From Micropruina sp963723605 (GTDB taxonomy: Bacteria; Actinomycetota; Actinomycetes; Propionibacteriales; Propionibacteriaceae), in contig CAVRRM010000010.1 of NCBI GenBank assembly GCA_963723605.1, positions 310,001 through 374,000 on the forward strand: 64,000 nucleotides of DNA, read 5' to 3'. Below, one piece after another: positions 7,945 through 17,403 of this stretch (position 1 is the first letter of the stretch; each line of letters begins with the position of its first letter). The position numbers were made by a program, and so were the translations under genes. A model generated the notes under the pieces. It saw only the letters and a program-made list of their open reading frames with translations, made no database searches and was not told the origin of the DNA.

Positions 7945-9288
7945 TTGACCGACACCGAATGGTTCGAGTTGGCCGTTGCCGCCGCATGTGTGCTGGTGGC
8001 CGCCCTGCTGGTCACCTCGGAGGCGGCGCTGCAGTCGTTCTCGAAGGGCCGCGCGCAGCGATTGGCGGACGAGGGCCGCCCCGGCGCGCAGGCGCTGGTG
8101 CGAATCACCCAGGACCCCGCGCCGACTCTGAACACGCTGCTGTTCGTCCGGATCCTGATGGAGATCGTCGCAATTGTGATGGTCGCCCTGCTCGTCTTCG
8201 GACGGTTCGGCGCCACCTGGGAACGGGTGCTGTACTCCGTCGGCATCATGGTCCTGGTCTCGTTCATCCTGCTCGGCGTGGCCCCACGCACGCTAGGCAG
8301 GCAGAACGCCGACAAGGTCGCTTTGGCCGCCTCCCGGCCGCTGTCCATGCTGACCACGGTGCTGGGGCCGATTCCCCAGGTGATGATCCTGATCGGCAAC
8401 GCGGTCACCCCCGGCAAGGGTTTCGCCGACGGCCCGTTCAGTTCCGAGGCGGAGTTGCGCGAGTTGGTCGACTACGCCGAGGCGTCCGACGTGATCGAGG
8501 CCGGCGAGCGCAAGATGATCCACTCCGTGTTCGACCTCGGCGACACGATCGTCAAAGAGGTGATGGTGCCGCGCACCCAGATGGTCTACATCGAGCACAC
8601 CAAAACCATCCGACAAGCGGTTTCGCTGGCATTGCGGTCGGGGTTCAGCCGCATTCCGGTGGTCGGTGAAGACGTCGACGACGTGTGCGGCGTGCTCTAC
8701 CTGAAGGACGCGATCCGGCGGATGTACGACAATCCGCGGGCCCAGGCCACGGAGACCGTCGAGACCCTGATGCGCAAACCGACGTTCTGTCCCGACTCCA
8801 AGCCGGTGGACGAGTTGTTGCGTGAAATGCAGCTGACCCGGTCCCACGTCGTGATCGTGGTCGACGAGTTCGGCGGCACCGCTGGGCTGGCCACCATCGA
8901 GGACATCCTGGAAGAGATCGTCGGTGAGATCGTGGACGAATACGACCACGAGGTGCCGCCGTCGATCGAGATCGGACCCGGACGGTTCCGGGTTTCCGCC
9001 CGGTTGGGCGTGGACGACCTCGGTGAGCTGTTCGGGTTGAAGGTGGACGACGACGATGTCGACACCGTGCTCGGGCTGATGGGCAAGGAGTTGAACAAGG
9101 TGCCGATTCCAGGATCCGTGGTCGACTGGGAGGGCATCCAGCTGGTCGCCGAGCGCGGCATCGGCCGGCGCAACAACATTCTGACGGTGCTGGCCTCGCT
9201 GGTCGAGGAGCCCGAGGCCGACCCGGCCGATGCGGGCGTGGATGCCGCTGCCCAGCTGGCGTCCGAGTCCGCGAAGCGGGCCAGCTGA
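7945..9288 (+). CDS. CNNM/CorC-family membrane protein with paired CBS domains
   Basis: 447 aa. An N-terminal DUF21 membrane domain (several helices within about residues 1-135) is followed by two CBS domains (about 195-320) and a CorC_HlyC domain (about 340-420). Members are implicated in magnesium/cobalt homeostasis and are often labelled hemolysin family without haemolytic activity. The start is TTG 7945, the only start codon compatible with the first helix; no strong ribosome site precedes it. The stop overlaps the era start by one base (TGATG), the usual actinobacterial coupling. Confidence 0.88.
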   Translation: MTDTEWFELAVAAACVLVAALLVTSEAALQSFSKGRAQRLADEGRPGAQALVRITQDPAPTLNTLLFVRILMEIVAIVMVALLVFGRFGATWERVLYSVGIMVLVSFILLGVAPRTLGRQNADKVALAASRPLSMLTTVLGPIPQVMILIGNAVTPGKGFADGPFSSEAELRELVDYAEASDVIEAGERKMIHSVFDLGDTIVKEVMVPRTQMVYIEHTKTIRQAVSLALRSGFSRIPVVGEDVDDVCGVLYLKDAIRRMYDNPRAQATETVETLMRKPTFCPDSKPVDELLREMQLTRSHVVIVVDEFGGTAGLATIEDILEEIVGEIVDEYDHEVPPSIEIGPGRFRVSARLGVDDLGELFGLKVDDDDVDTVLGLMGKELNKVPIPGSVVDWEGIQLVAERGIGRRNNILTVLASLVEEPEADPADAGVDAAAQLASESAKRAS

Positions 9289-10202
9289 TGCACCGTTCCG
9301 GATTCGCCTGTTTCGTCGGACGCCCCAATGCCGGCAAGTCCACCCTGACCAACGCCATCGTCGGGCAGAAGGTGGCGATCGCATCGTCACGTCCACAGAC
9401 CACCAGGCACGCGGTGCGGGGCATCGTCAGCCGTCCGGACTCTCAGTTGGTGCTGATCGACACCCCGGGGCTGCACCGCCCCCGCACCCTGCTGGGGCAG
9501 CGGCTGAACGATCTGGTCTACGCCACCTGGTCGGAGGTCGACGTGATCGGGGTCTGCCTACCCTCAGACCAGCGGATCGGGCCCGGCGACGAGTTCCTGG
9601 TGGCCCAGATCGCGAAGCTGCCGAAGCGTCCGACCCTGATTGCGCTGGCCACCAAGTCAGATCTGGTCAGCCCGCAGCGGATGATCGAGCACCTGACCAG
9701 GATCGCCTCGCTGGAGGAGTCCCATGGCATCCGCTGGGCGGAGATCGTTCCGGTGTCGGCGCTCACCAACGATCAGGTCGGGCTGGTCACCGACGTGCTG
9801 GTCGCGCAACTGCCGGAGGGCCCGGCCTACTACCCCGAGGGTGAGGCCACCGACGAGCCGACCGAGACGCTGATCGCCGAACTGATCCGCGAGGCGGCGC
9901 TGGAAATGGTGCGTGACGAGTTACCGCACTCGATCACCGTCACCGTGGACGAGATGGGGTTGCGCGAGGGCCGCAGTGAGGACAAGCCACTGCTGGACAT
10001 CTACGCGTCCCTGATCGTCGAGCGTGACTCACAGAAGGGCATCGTGATCGGCCACCAGGGTTCGGTGCTGCGCGAGATCGGTACCGCGGCGCGGACTCAG
10101 TTGACCGCGCTGCTGGGCACTCCGGTGCATTTGGATCTCAAGGTCAAGGTGCTCAAGGACTGGCAGCGCAACGCGAAGTACCTCAACCGGCTGGGCTTTT
10201 GA
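9288..10202 (+). CDS. era: GTPase Era
   Basis: 304 aa. G1 GRPNAGKST is at residues 11-19, G3 is DTPG near 60, and the C-terminal KH RNA-binding domain contains IVIGHQGSVLREIG near 245. Era binds the 3' end of 16S rRNA and is needed for 30S assembly. It is translationally coupled to the CNNM gene. In many actinobacteria leuA, recO and uppS follow closely; here they lie about 31 kb further on. Confidence 0.95.
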   Translation: MHRSGFACFVGRPNAGKSTLTNAIVGQKVAIASSRPQTTRHAVRGIVSRPDSQLVLIDTPGLHRPRTLLGQRLNDLVYATWSEVDVIGVCLPSDQRIGPGDEFLVAQIAKLPKRPTLIALATKSDLVSPQRMIEHLTRIASLEESHGIRWAEIVPVSALTNDQVGLVTDVLVAQLPEGPAYYPEGEATDEPTETLIAELIREAALEMVRDELPHSITVTVDEMGLREGRSEDKPLLDIYASLIVERDSQKGIVIGHQGSVLREIGTAARTQLTALLGTPVHLDLKVKVLKDWQRNAKYLNRLGF

Positions 10203-10214
10203 CCCAGGCCACGG

Positions 10215-10233
10215 GGTTTCGACAAGCTCAACC
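10215..10233. repeat. REP-like intergenic motif
   Basis: GGTTTCGACAAGCTCAACC just after era has short terminal inverted arms (GGTT/AACC). I recall the reverse-complement motif GGTTGAGCTTGTCGAAACC as a common dispersed intergenic repeat in actinobacterial genomes. Only this one copy was seen in the window. Confidence 0.5.
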
Positions 10234-10302
10234 AGCGAGGTCGTCGGTGCAGCTCAGGGTCCCGACCAAGAGTGACCAGCGCCGGATCCCTCCGCGCAGG
10301 CC

Positions 10303-10308
10303 TACCGT
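10303..10308 (+). promoter_or_regulatory. -10 element TACCGT, leaderless arfB
   Basis: TACCGT ends 6 nt before the GTG start at 10315, so transcription should begin at the start codon. No clear -35 is visible. Confidence 0.5.
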
Positions 10309-10314
10309 TGCCGG

Positions 10315-10758
10315 GTGAGTGCGTTGCGGATCCCGCCGGGACCGGGGCTTGCCGCCGGGCTGGTGATCCCCGGTCGCGAACTGGTCGAGCGCTACTCGCA
10401 CGCATCCGGGCCCGGGGGACAGGGCGTGAACACCGCCGACTCACGGGTGCAGTTATCGTTCGACGTGGCCAGTTCCAGGGCTCTGGACGAGGCGCAGCGG
10501 GCTCGCCTGTTGCGCCGGCTCGGGTCCCGATTGGCCGGCACCGTGGTGACCGTTGTGGCGGCCGAGTACCGCTCGCAGCGGCAGAACCGGGCCGCCGCCC
10601 GTGACCGCCTTGCCGTTCTGCTCACCGACGCGATGTCGCCCCCGCCACCACCGCGGCGCCGCACTCGCCCGACCCGTGGTTCGATCGATCGGCGGCTGAC
10701 CAGCAAGCGCCGGCGCAGCGAGACCAAGCGGCAGCGCAGCCGACCCGACGAGGCTTAG
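10315..10758 (+). CDS. arfB: ArfB-type peptidyl-tRNA hydrolase/release factor homologue
   Basis: 147 aa. The peptide-release motif GGQ is at residues 34-36 within SGPGGQGVNTADSRVQL, and the tail is highly basic (Arg/Lys/Pro-rich from about 110). This matches ArfB/YaeJ, which rescues ribosomes stalled on non-stop mRNA: the tail enters the empty mRNA channel and GGQ hydrolyses the peptidyl-tRNA. It lacks the codon-recognition domain of normal release factors. The start is GTG 10315 with a -10-like hexamer 6 nt upstream and no Shine-Dalgarno, suggesting a leaderless transcript. Confidence 0.88.
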   Translation: MSALRIPPGPGLAAGLVIPGRELVERYSHASGPGGQGVNTADSRVQLSFDVASSRALDEAQRARLLRRLGSRLAGTVVTVVAAEYRSQRQNRAAARDRLAVLLTDAMSPPPPPRRRTRPTRGSIDRRLTSKRRRSETKRQRSRPDEA

Positions 10759-10820
10759 CCGCGGCCCTGGCTGTCGCTGGTCCGAACTCGAGTGCCGGCG
10801 CCAACGGGGCCCGGGCCGGC

Positions 10821-11165
10821 TCAGAAAAAGAGGTAGTAGCCGGCCACGGCCATCGGCACCAGGCCGACCACGACCAGCGGATGGTAGGGCCTGCGCCGGT
10901 TCAGCAGCAGCACCACGACAGCTCCGACCAGGCCGACCACGCCACACATCACCCACAGCCCGATCACCGAGTCATAGGGAAGTTGGAAGCGGGCCGTGCC
11001 AACCACGTAGATCGCCAGCACCACGGCCACCATGCCGACCACACCGCCCACCAGCATCGAGACCAGCAGCCTCTGGACGAGGTCGAGACTGCGACCCTCG
11101 TCCTCGTCCTCGGGCTGCATCTCATCGTCCATGCCGGTGGTAGCCATGCGGAATCTTCGCCTCAT
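10821..11165 (-). CDS. Small membrane protein, three predicted helices
   Basis: About 114 aa: an acidic N-terminal cytoplasmic segment (DDEMQPEDEDEG) followed by three hydrophobic helices and a short basic loop (NRRRPYHP) before the last one. It is not recognisable as a named family. The start is uncertain: ATG 11165, GTG 11168, ATG 11147 and ATG 11132 are all in frame and none has a convincing ribosome site. It stands alone, convergent with arfB. Confidence 0.55.
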   Translation of the reverse strand: MRRRFRMATTGMDDEMQPEDEDEGRSLDLVQRLLVSMLVGGVVGMVAVVLAIYVVGTARFQLPYDSVIGLWVMCGVVGLVGAVVVLLLNRRRPYHPLVVVGLVPMAVAGYYLFF

Positions 11166-11213
11166 CACGTGGTGTCATCGGGCTGCTGGTCCAGCCCCGC
11201 TGACCTGGCCAGC

Positions 11214-11552
11214 CTACCGGCGCACGGTGGATCGGGCGGCCCCTGAGGCCACCACTCGACGTGGCCGGATCCTGGCCGAACGGTCCCTGCGCCGGCTGCG
11301 CCGGACAGCCAGCGTTCGGTCGCCCTCGGCCAGCATCTCGACGGCCAGCAGCGTGATGCCGAGGTCGCGGATCCGGGCCAGATACGCGTGCAGTTGGGCC
11401 TGGTCGGACACCCGGCCACTGAGGCTGGTGGTTCCGGCGGGCTCGGGGACGATCCGCAGCCCGTCGAACCACGGCGACCAGTGCGGGTCGAGGCGGCCGG
11501 CGATGCGAATCCGATAGCTCGCCGGGCCGTGGGATGAGGCGGACGCGGTCAT
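11214..11552 (-). CDS. Conserved small protein downstream of LuxR regulator, 112 aa
   Basis: The N-terminal half (YRIRIAGRLDPHWSPWFDG, then SLSGRVSDQAQLHAYLARIRDLG) looks like a widespread but unnamed actinobacterial small protein often found beside MalT-like LuxR regulators. The C-terminal third is Arg-rich and possibly disordered. ATG 11552 has AGGAG at good spacing. It lies 28 bp after the 51-aa gene and is probably co-transcribed with it. The function is unknown; an alpha/beta ferredoxin-like fold is possible but unproven. Confidence 0.65.
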   Translation of the reverse strand: MTASASSHGPASYRIRIAGRLDPHWSPWFDGLRIVPEPAGTTSLSGRVSDQAQLHAYLARIRDLGITLLAVEMLAEGDRTLAVRRSRRRDRSARIRPRRVVASGAARSTVRR

Positions 11553-11580
11553 GGGGTGACTCCTGCCCTTGCCGTCGCGA

Positions 11581-11736
11581 TCACCGGACCGGCAGCACCG
11601 AGGCGACTGTCGCAGTTGGCGCGCTCGGCACCACCACAGCGCTCGGGTGCTGGCGGCACAGGGAATGGCCGAGCCCGATCAGGGCGGAGCCGGCCAGCGC
11701 GGCTGCCCGGCCGAGAGTGGAGTTGGTGATGGACAT
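11581..11736 (-). CDS. 51-aa small protein with hydrophobic N-terminal segment
   Basis: A short reading frame of 51 codons plus stop. A consensus AAGGAG lies 4 nt before ATG 11736. The product begins MSITNSTLGRAAALAGSALI, giving one hydrophobic stretch of about 15 residues, then CRQHP and a Val/Ala/Pro-rich tail. It could be a single-pass or weakly membrane-associated peptide. It lies between the LuxR regulator (stop 112 bp upstream) and the 112-aa gene in the same direction, so the regulator may control this pair. No family recognised. Confidence 0.55.
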   Translation of the reverse strand: MSITNSTLGRAAALAGSALIGLGHSLCRQHPSAVVVPSAPTATVASVLPVR

Positions 11737-11848
11737 CTTGCTCCTTGGCGTGAACCGGGGGAGGGTCCCCCTACTCCTTCGAACCTAGGATTCGGCTGGG
11801 TGAACGGGCATCATCCGTTGATGTGACCGTGTGGGTGATACCGCCGGC

Positions 11849-14353
11849 TCAGGGCAGCAGTCCGCGTTCGCCCGCCCGAGCGACGGCAGCACGGCGGCTG
11901 GTCACCTCGAGTTTGGCGAAGATGTGCTTGGTATGGGTGCGCAGGGTGTTGTGCGAGATGAAGAGTCGCTGGGCGATCTCCGGGCCGCTGAGTTCGCTGG
12001 CGAGCAGCCTGAGCACCTCCCACTCACGCACCGAGAGCGGTTCTGACCACGGCTGCGACGACGGCGCTGGTGCACTGCGACCGGCGTCCGGCCGACCCGA
12101 CCGCTCTGCGATCGCCAGCTGGCGCCGGATGTCGGGCAGGCTGCCGGCTCTGCCGGCGGCCTCGGCCGCCACGTCCAGCCGATGGAGCAGGGCAATGACC
12201 CGGTCCAGTTCACCCGTGCGCTCAGGGCGCTGGGCGAGCGCCAGCCGGACCAGGGTCAGGTGTTCGTGTTCACGCAGGTAGCGAGCCTCGTCCAGCAGGG
12301 TGACGCCACTCTCGGCTGCCCAGGTGCCGGCCCGCTCGAGGTCGCCGGCGCGGATCAACACCCTGGCGCGGACGCTGGGGATCGGGCGAATGTTCGGGTA
12401 GTAGCCGGGTTGGTACAACTCTTCGGCCCGGTCGAGCAAACCCAGCGCCCGGGCGCGGTCGCCGCGCGATGCCGCCAGCTCTCCGGCGGCCACGAACCAG
12501 CGATGCCGGCTTTCGCTGGTGGGGGTCAGCTCCAGCAACGGCGCCGCGATGTCCAGGTGTCGCTCAGCCGAGTCGAGCGATTCGGCTTCCAGGTCGAGCT
12601 CGGCGAGCCGGACGTGCAGGTCAGCTGTCGCCCGCGCCCCCAACAGCCCCAACGGCTCGGCTTCGGCCAGGGCGCTCCGGCACAGGTCCCGCGCTTTGGA
12701 GGGACGACCGGCCACCGCCCACATCTCGGCCAGGAGCGCGGTACCACTGAGTTCGTCCACCACGTTGCCGGCCAGGTGCAGGCTGGCCAGCGCGCCGGTG
12801 AACGTCTGTACCGCAGGTTCGATGGCGCCCTCCGACCAGGCCGCGAGGGCAAGGAACCCGGCTGCGCCACCCCGCGCCATGTGGTCATCCGGCGCGATCA
12901 CCTCGAGAGCGTGTTGGGCGTGCCTGGTCACGCCGGCAAGGTCGCCCTTGGCCTGCGCGAGGGCGGCCCGGTACGTGGCGATGGTGGCCGGCAGGGTGCG
13001 CAGCTCGACGGTGTCCGGCCACGGTTGGGGGTTTCCGGGCGGAACGGATTGCAGCACGGCCTCGGCGTGATCCAACCAGGCTTCGACCTGAGCCGGGTCG
13101 CCCTCGGCGATCAGCGTCCAGCCGCGGAAGACCGTGAGTACCGGGCTGCGTCGGGCCACCTCCTCCGGCAGGGCTTGGAGCCACCGGGTCAGAACGACGT
13201 CCAGGCGATTGCGGCGTGCCTCAGGTAAGGCGACCTGAATCAGGTGTCCCGCCCGGTCGAAGTCGCGGCCTACCAACGCGTGCCGGATCGCATCGTCCAG
13301 GGCACCCGCGGCCTCGTACCACGTGCTCGCCCGGCGATGCAGTAGCGGGATCAGCTCTGGTCGCTCGGAAAGTAGCCGCGCTCGCAGCACGTCCGCCAAC
13401 AGGTGGTGATAGCGGAACCAGGTGCCGTGGTCGTCCAAGGGGATGACGAACACATTGGCGCGTTCGAGCGCTGCCAACGTCCGGGCGCTGTTCTCCAGCC
13501 CGGTGACCGCGTCGCACAGATCACCCGAGAGCCGGTCCAGCGGTGCGGTGAGCATCAGGAACTCCCGGACGGCGCCGGTTTGGTGGGCCAATACTTCGTC
13601 CATCAGGTAGTCGACGATGTAGCGATCGTCCCCGGCGAATCGCTCGATGAAGCCGCCGGCGTCCTGATGGTCCCGCACCGACAGGGCCGCGAGCTGGAGC
13701 GCAGCGATCCACCCCTCGGTCCGCTCGGTCAAGGCGGTGACCTGCGCGGCGGTCAGCTCGACGGCGGCTGCCGAGCGCAGGAACTCGGCCGCCTCCCCGT
13801 CGCTGAATCGCAGTTCGGCGGCCCGGACCTCGGTCACCTCGCCCCGCACTCTCCAGCGCGACAACGGCAGGGGCGGGTCGACGCGGGTGGTGAGCACGAT
13901 GTGGGCCTGTGGCGGGAGATGTTCGATGAGCAGTTCCAGGCCGTCGCGGATCTGGGGGGCGTCGATCACCTGATAGTCGTCGAGAACCAGCCAGACGTCG
14001 TCCGCGGCTGTGGCCAGTTCATTGACCAACCCGGTCACCAGCAACTCGATGGGAGCCCCTTGAGCAAGCGCGAGAGACCTGGCCAGGCCAGGCACCTTGG
14101 CCGCCAGGGTCGTGATCAGGTAGCGCCAGAAGGTGGACGCGTCGTTGTCGCTCGCGTCGAGTGAGTACCAGGCCACCCGATCGGTGCCCGCCGCAGCCGT
14201 TCGGGCCCATTCGGCAACCAGGGTGGACTTGCCGAAACCGGGCGGAGCTGAAACGAGCACCAGTTTCGCGGTAGACCTGCTCAGCCGCTGCAGCAGGCGG
14301 GGCCGAACCACCACGTCGGCACGCACCCTCGGAATGAACATCTTCGTCGCCAT
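11849..14353 (-). CDS. MalT-like LuxR-family ATP-dependent transcriptional regulator
   Basis: About 834 aa. An N-terminal STAND-type NTPase has Walker A APPGFGKST (about residues 36-44) and Walker B-like WLVLDDYQ (about 130-137). A long TPR-like middle follows (about 330-740), then a C-terminal LuxR helix-turn-helix beginning LSVREWEVLRLLASE. This is the architecture of MalT-type activators, which bind a small ligand and ATP before activating transcription. I start at ATG 14353, where the family sequence (MATKMFIPRV) begins; in-frame GTG 14368 and the longer open frame to 14467 are less likely. The next genes downstream are two small proteins of unknown role, the obvious candidates for its output. 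Confidence 0.88.
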   Translation of the reverse strand: MATKMFIPRVRADVVVRPRLLQRLSRSTAKLVLVSAPPGFGKSTLVAEWARTAAAGTDRVAWYSLDASDNDASTFWRYLITTLAAKVPGLARSLALAQGAPIELLVTGLVNELATAADDVWLVLDDYQVIDAPQIRDGLELLIEHLPPQAHIVLTTRVDPPLPLSRWRVRGEVTEVRAAELRFSDGEAAEFLRSAAAVELTAAQVTALTERTEGWIAALQLAALSVRDHQDAGGFIERFAGDDRYIVDYLMDEVLAHQTGAVREFLMLTAPLDRLSGDLCDAVTGLENSARTLAALERANVFVIPLDDHGTWFRYHHLLADVLRARLLSERPELIPLLHRRASTWYEAAGALDDAIRHALVGRDFDRAGHLIQVALPEARRNRLDVVLTRWLQALPEEVARRSPVLTVFRGWTLIAEGDPAQVEAWLDHAEAVLQSVPPGNPQPWPDTVELRTLPATIATYRAALAQAKGDLAGVTRHAQHALEVIAPDDHMARGGAAGFLALAAWSEGAIEPAVQTFTGALASLHLAGNVVDELSGTALLAEMWAVAGRPSKARDLCRSALAEAEPLGLLGARATADLHVRLAELDLEAESLDSAERHLDIAAPLLELTPTSESRHRWFVAAGELAASRGDRARALGLLDRAEELYQPGYYPNIRPIPSVRARVLIRAGDLERAGTWAAESGVTLLDEARYLREHEHLTLVRLALAQRPERTGELDRVIALLHRLDVAAEAAGRAGSLPDIRRQLAIAERSGRPDAGRSAPAPSSQPWSEPLSVREWEVLRLLASELSGPEIAQRLFISHNTLRTHTKHIFAKLEVTSRRAAVARAGERGLLP

Positions 14354-14467
14354 CAGCGGGTTTTCCACGGCGCCCCGTTTCCGATCATCCGACCTGTGCG
14401 GAGCAGGATGACAATGCGCCAACGTTATACCGCGACCCAGCCGGCTCTCGCTGGTGGCTTCGTGCAC

Positions 14468-15328
14468 TCAGCTGGTGACGTCCTTGTTGCGTAGCCGCAG
14501 CCAGGCCAGCAGCAGGAACACCGCGGCGTAGGCGGCATCAACCCACAGGCCGGCGATCAGCCGGTCGGTGAAGGGCGGATCTCGCAGTAGGTCGATGAAA
14601 GCCATCCAGCGGTCCACCAGCAGCCAGGGGTGCAGCCAGTCCAGTTGCGGCACCGCGTCCAGGATCCACAACAGCGTGCTGACCATGGCGGTTGCGACGG
14701 TGGCGGCGATCGGCTGCTCGGTGAGGGTGGAGATGAACAATCCGATCATCGCGAGCGCACCCAGGCCGGCGGCCAGGTACAGCACCGCCAGCAGCAACCG
14801 CCAGAGTCCGTCCCCGACCCCGAGTTGGCTGCCGGACAGCGAGGTCAACGGGCCGATGCCGAACAGCACGGCGCCGGTCAGCAGCCCGGCCATCGCCACC
14901 ACGGTGGCGCCGATCAGGCCACCGATGATCAGCGACACGGCTTTCATCACGAGCAGTCGGGCCCGTCCGACCGGCGCGATCAGCAGGTAGCGCAGGGTGC
15001 CCTGATTGGCTTCGCCGGCGATGGCGTCACCGGCCAGCACGGAGACAGCCAGAGGCAGGAACAGCGCGATTTCCACGCTCAGCCCCGCGAAGCCGAGAAA
15101 GATGCCATTGCCCGCCACGGACGAGATCAAGTCTCCGGTCGGGGAGCGTGGGTTTCTGACCGCAGAAATCTTCAGCGCGACGCCGACCAGCACGACCAGG
15201 CCGAACAAGACACCCAGCCCGACCTGATTGCGGCGCCGACCGAAGATCAGCCGAAGCTCCGAGCCGAGCAGGCGCAGCCAGGCCCGGACCGGGTGGGCGG
15301 TCTGGACCGCGATCTCAGCCGCTGACAT
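14468..15328 (-). CDS. ABC-2-type transporter permease
   Basis: 286 aa with six predicted membrane helices, the usual layout of ABC-2 export permeases: a cytoplasmic N-terminus with LLGSELRLIFGRRRNQ, a first helix, and a conserved re-entrant region (AGDAIAGEANQGTLRYLL). It overlaps the ATPase gene by 14 bp, so both should form one transporter. The substrate is unknown. It closes an operon of LolA-like protein, ATPase and permease. Confidence 0.88.
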   Translation of the reverse strand: MSAAEIAVQTAHPVRAWLRLLGSELRLIFGRRRNQVGLGVLFGLVVLVGVALKISAVRNPRSPTGDLISSVAGNGIFLGFAGLSVEIALFLPLAVSVLAGDAIAGEANQGTLRYLLIAPVGRARLLVMKAVSLIIGGLIGATVVAMAGLLTGAVLFGIGPLTSLSGSQLGVGDGLWRLLLAVLYLAAGLGALAMIGLFISTLTEQPIAATVATAMVSTLLWILDAVPQLDWLHPWLLVDRWMAFIDLLRDPPFTDRLIAGLWVDAAYAAVFLLLAWLRLRNKDVTS

Positions 15329-16292
15329 CGAAGCCCTCCCCGGTCAGCTGCACGAAGAGATCCTCGAGGGTCGGGGTCAGCTGGACGAACTCCGCCACGC
15401 CCACGCCGTCGTCGACCAGGGCCCGCACGATCCGCTCCGGCGCGATGTCGCCGATGCTGCCACCGATGCCCTCGCCGATCCGGGCGGCATCGGCCACTCC
15501 GACGTTGGCCAGCACCGTCAGGGCCTGGTCCGAGTCGGTGGTGCGGAGCCGGAACCGGGTGGCGGTCAGGGTTCTCAGCTCGTCCATCGGGCCCTGGGCG
15601 ACCATTCGGCCGGCACGCATCACACCGAGGTGCGTGCAGACCTGCTCGACCTCGGCCAGCAGGTGGCTGGAGACGAACACCGTGGTGCCGTCGGCGGCCA
15701 GTTCGGCGACCAGGTGCCGAACCTCACGGGTGCCCTGCGGATCGAGGCCGTTGGTTGGTTCGTCAAGTACCAGCAGGTCGCGCGGCTGGAGCAGCGCCGC
15801 AGCGATGCCGAGACGTTGGCGCATGCCGAGCGAGTAGGCGCGGTACTTCTTGGCCGCGGCGACCGAGAGGCCGACCCGATCCAGTGCCGCCGCCACCCGG
15901 GTCGACGCGGTGGCCGGGTCACTGCGGGAGTCGGCGGCGTCCAGGCGCAGCAGGTTCGCCCGCCCGGTGAGGTAGAGGTGGAAGGCGGGGCCCTCGACCA
16001 GGGCGCCGACCCGCGGCAGCACGTCCGTTGCGGCCGACGGAATCGGCCGGCCGAGCAGCTGGCACTCGCCGGCGTCCGGCCGGACCAGGCCGAGCAGCAT
16101 TCGGATGGTGGTGGTCTTGCCCGAACCGTTCGGCCCGATGAACCCGTACACCGCCCCCCGCGGCACCGCCAGGTCGATCGCGTCCACGACGAGCTGGCGG
16201 CCGAACCGCTTGGTCAACCCCGTGGAGCCGATCACAACGGACTCGTCCTCGGCCTCGGGTGGAGCCGGGACCGGTGCCGCGGCGAGGCTCAC
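15315..16292 (-). CDS. ABC transporter ATP-binding protein
   Basis: 325 aa. Walker A GPNGSGKTTT lies near residue 54, the ABC signature appears as YSLGMRQRLG, and Walker B is LLVLDEPTNGLDP. A C-terminal extension of about 90 residues is typical of drug/antibiotic-type export ATPases. The GTG start overlaps the stop of the upstream LolA-like gene (GTGA) and its own 3' end overlaps the permease, so the three are translationally coupled. Confidence 0.93.
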   Translation of the reverse strand: MSLAAAPVPAPPEAEDESVVIGSTGLTKRFGRQLVVDAIDLAVPRGAVYGFIGPNGSGKTTTIRMLLGLVRPDAGECQLLGRPIPSAATDVLPRVGALVEGPAFHLYLTGRANLLRLDAADSRSDPATASTRVAAALDRVGLSVAAAKKYRAYSLGMRQRLGIAAALLQPRDLLVLDEPTNGLDPQGTREVRHLVAELAADGTTVFVSSHLLAEVEQVCTHLGVMRAGRMVAQGPMDELRTLTATRFRLRTTDSDQALTVLANVGVADAARIGEGIGGSIGDIAPERIVRALVDDGVGVAEFVQLTPTLEDLFVQLTGEGFDVSG

Positions 16293-17367
16293 CGGGTTGC
16301 GAGTGCCAGGTACAGGTTCTCGGGAACCACGGAGCCGACCGCCACCCGGCCGTCGTCGGTGATCACTGCGTTGACCAGGACGGTGCTGAGCAGCCGGCCC
16401 TTACCCCACGTGCCGGTGACCACGGGCAGGGAGTTGAGCAGGGCCTGGGCCTGCTGCGTCGACTCGCCGGACTTGGGTAGCTTCAGCACCGCGACGGTGG
16501 TCCAGCCGGTGCCGAAGGTCTTCGGCTTGCTGCCGGTCGATTGCTCGGACGTGGGCCGCTCGCCCTTCTGTTCCGAATGTTCGGTGACCTTGACCCCGGC
16601 CGGAGGCCGGAAGTCGAAGACTCGCGCATCCGGGACGGCGAAATCGACCGAGGTGGCCGCGATCGCAGCAGCTTCCTGGCCGCCGTCGGCGATCACCTTC
16701 AGCCCGAGTGGCACGAAGTGCTCGGCGTCCACCGAGACCCGCACCTGATTGATCAGGCTGGCGGCGTCGCGGGGGGAGAGCACCAGTTGGTACACGGCCC
16801 GCCCGGCCACGTAGCCGGTGCCGGACGTGGTCACCTCGGTGCTCGAACCGAGCCGGTCGAGCATGGTCTTGATCGCCTCCGTGGGTGAGTTCACCGATGC
16901 CGAAGGCCGGGTGGCGGTGGCCGTAATCTTCGAGTGCACGGCCTCCTGCTTCTTGCTCGACCACACCCAGACATCAGCGCCGTTGCGGGTCACGGAACTC
17001 TCGGTGGAGCCGTCGACCAGCGCCACCTTCGACTTCTGCTCGACCGGCGGTCCAGACCCGGACGGTGTGCGTTCCGGTCAACATGGCCAGGGCGTTGCTC
17101 ACAGTCACTGTCGTCGCCGAGATCGGCGGGGAGCGCCGGCAGGCCGAGGTCGCTGCGCTGCTCGAAGGTGGCGCTGAGCCCGTCCACCTGGGCGGCGGCG
17201 ACCTTGCCGAGCAGCTCGGCGGGGGTCAGCGGCGGCAGCACCGGGTCGGCGGCGGCACCCCGGACGGAGAGCGCGGCGATGCCCCCCACCGCCAGTGCCC
17301 CGGCCAGCACGAGTGCCCAGGTGCGGGTTCGCAGTGACGTGCGGTGGTCGGTCTGGTGCGCCTTCAT
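16289..17367 (-). pseudogene. LolA/DUF2092-like lipoprotein-carrier protein, two frameshifts
   Basis: The 5' part (17367 to about 17100) encodes an Arg-containing N-terminus, a signal-anchor-like segment and LSATFEQRSDLGLPALPADL. The next homologous stretch, SNALAMLTGTHTVRVWTAG, is in a second frame (about 17098-17045). The remainder, starting VEQKSKVALVDG, is in a third frame down to 16289. Joined across the shifts, the pieces make one LolA-fold protein of about 355 aa like those that head actinobacterial LolA-ABC operons. Either the gene is broken or the assembly has two small indels within about 60 bp. The 3' part is coupled to the ABC ATPase, whose coupled translation would be affected if the shifts are real. 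Confidence 0.75.
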
Positions 17368-17403
17368 GGTTCAATCATGCCCCCCGGGGGCAATGTCTGG
17401 CGT

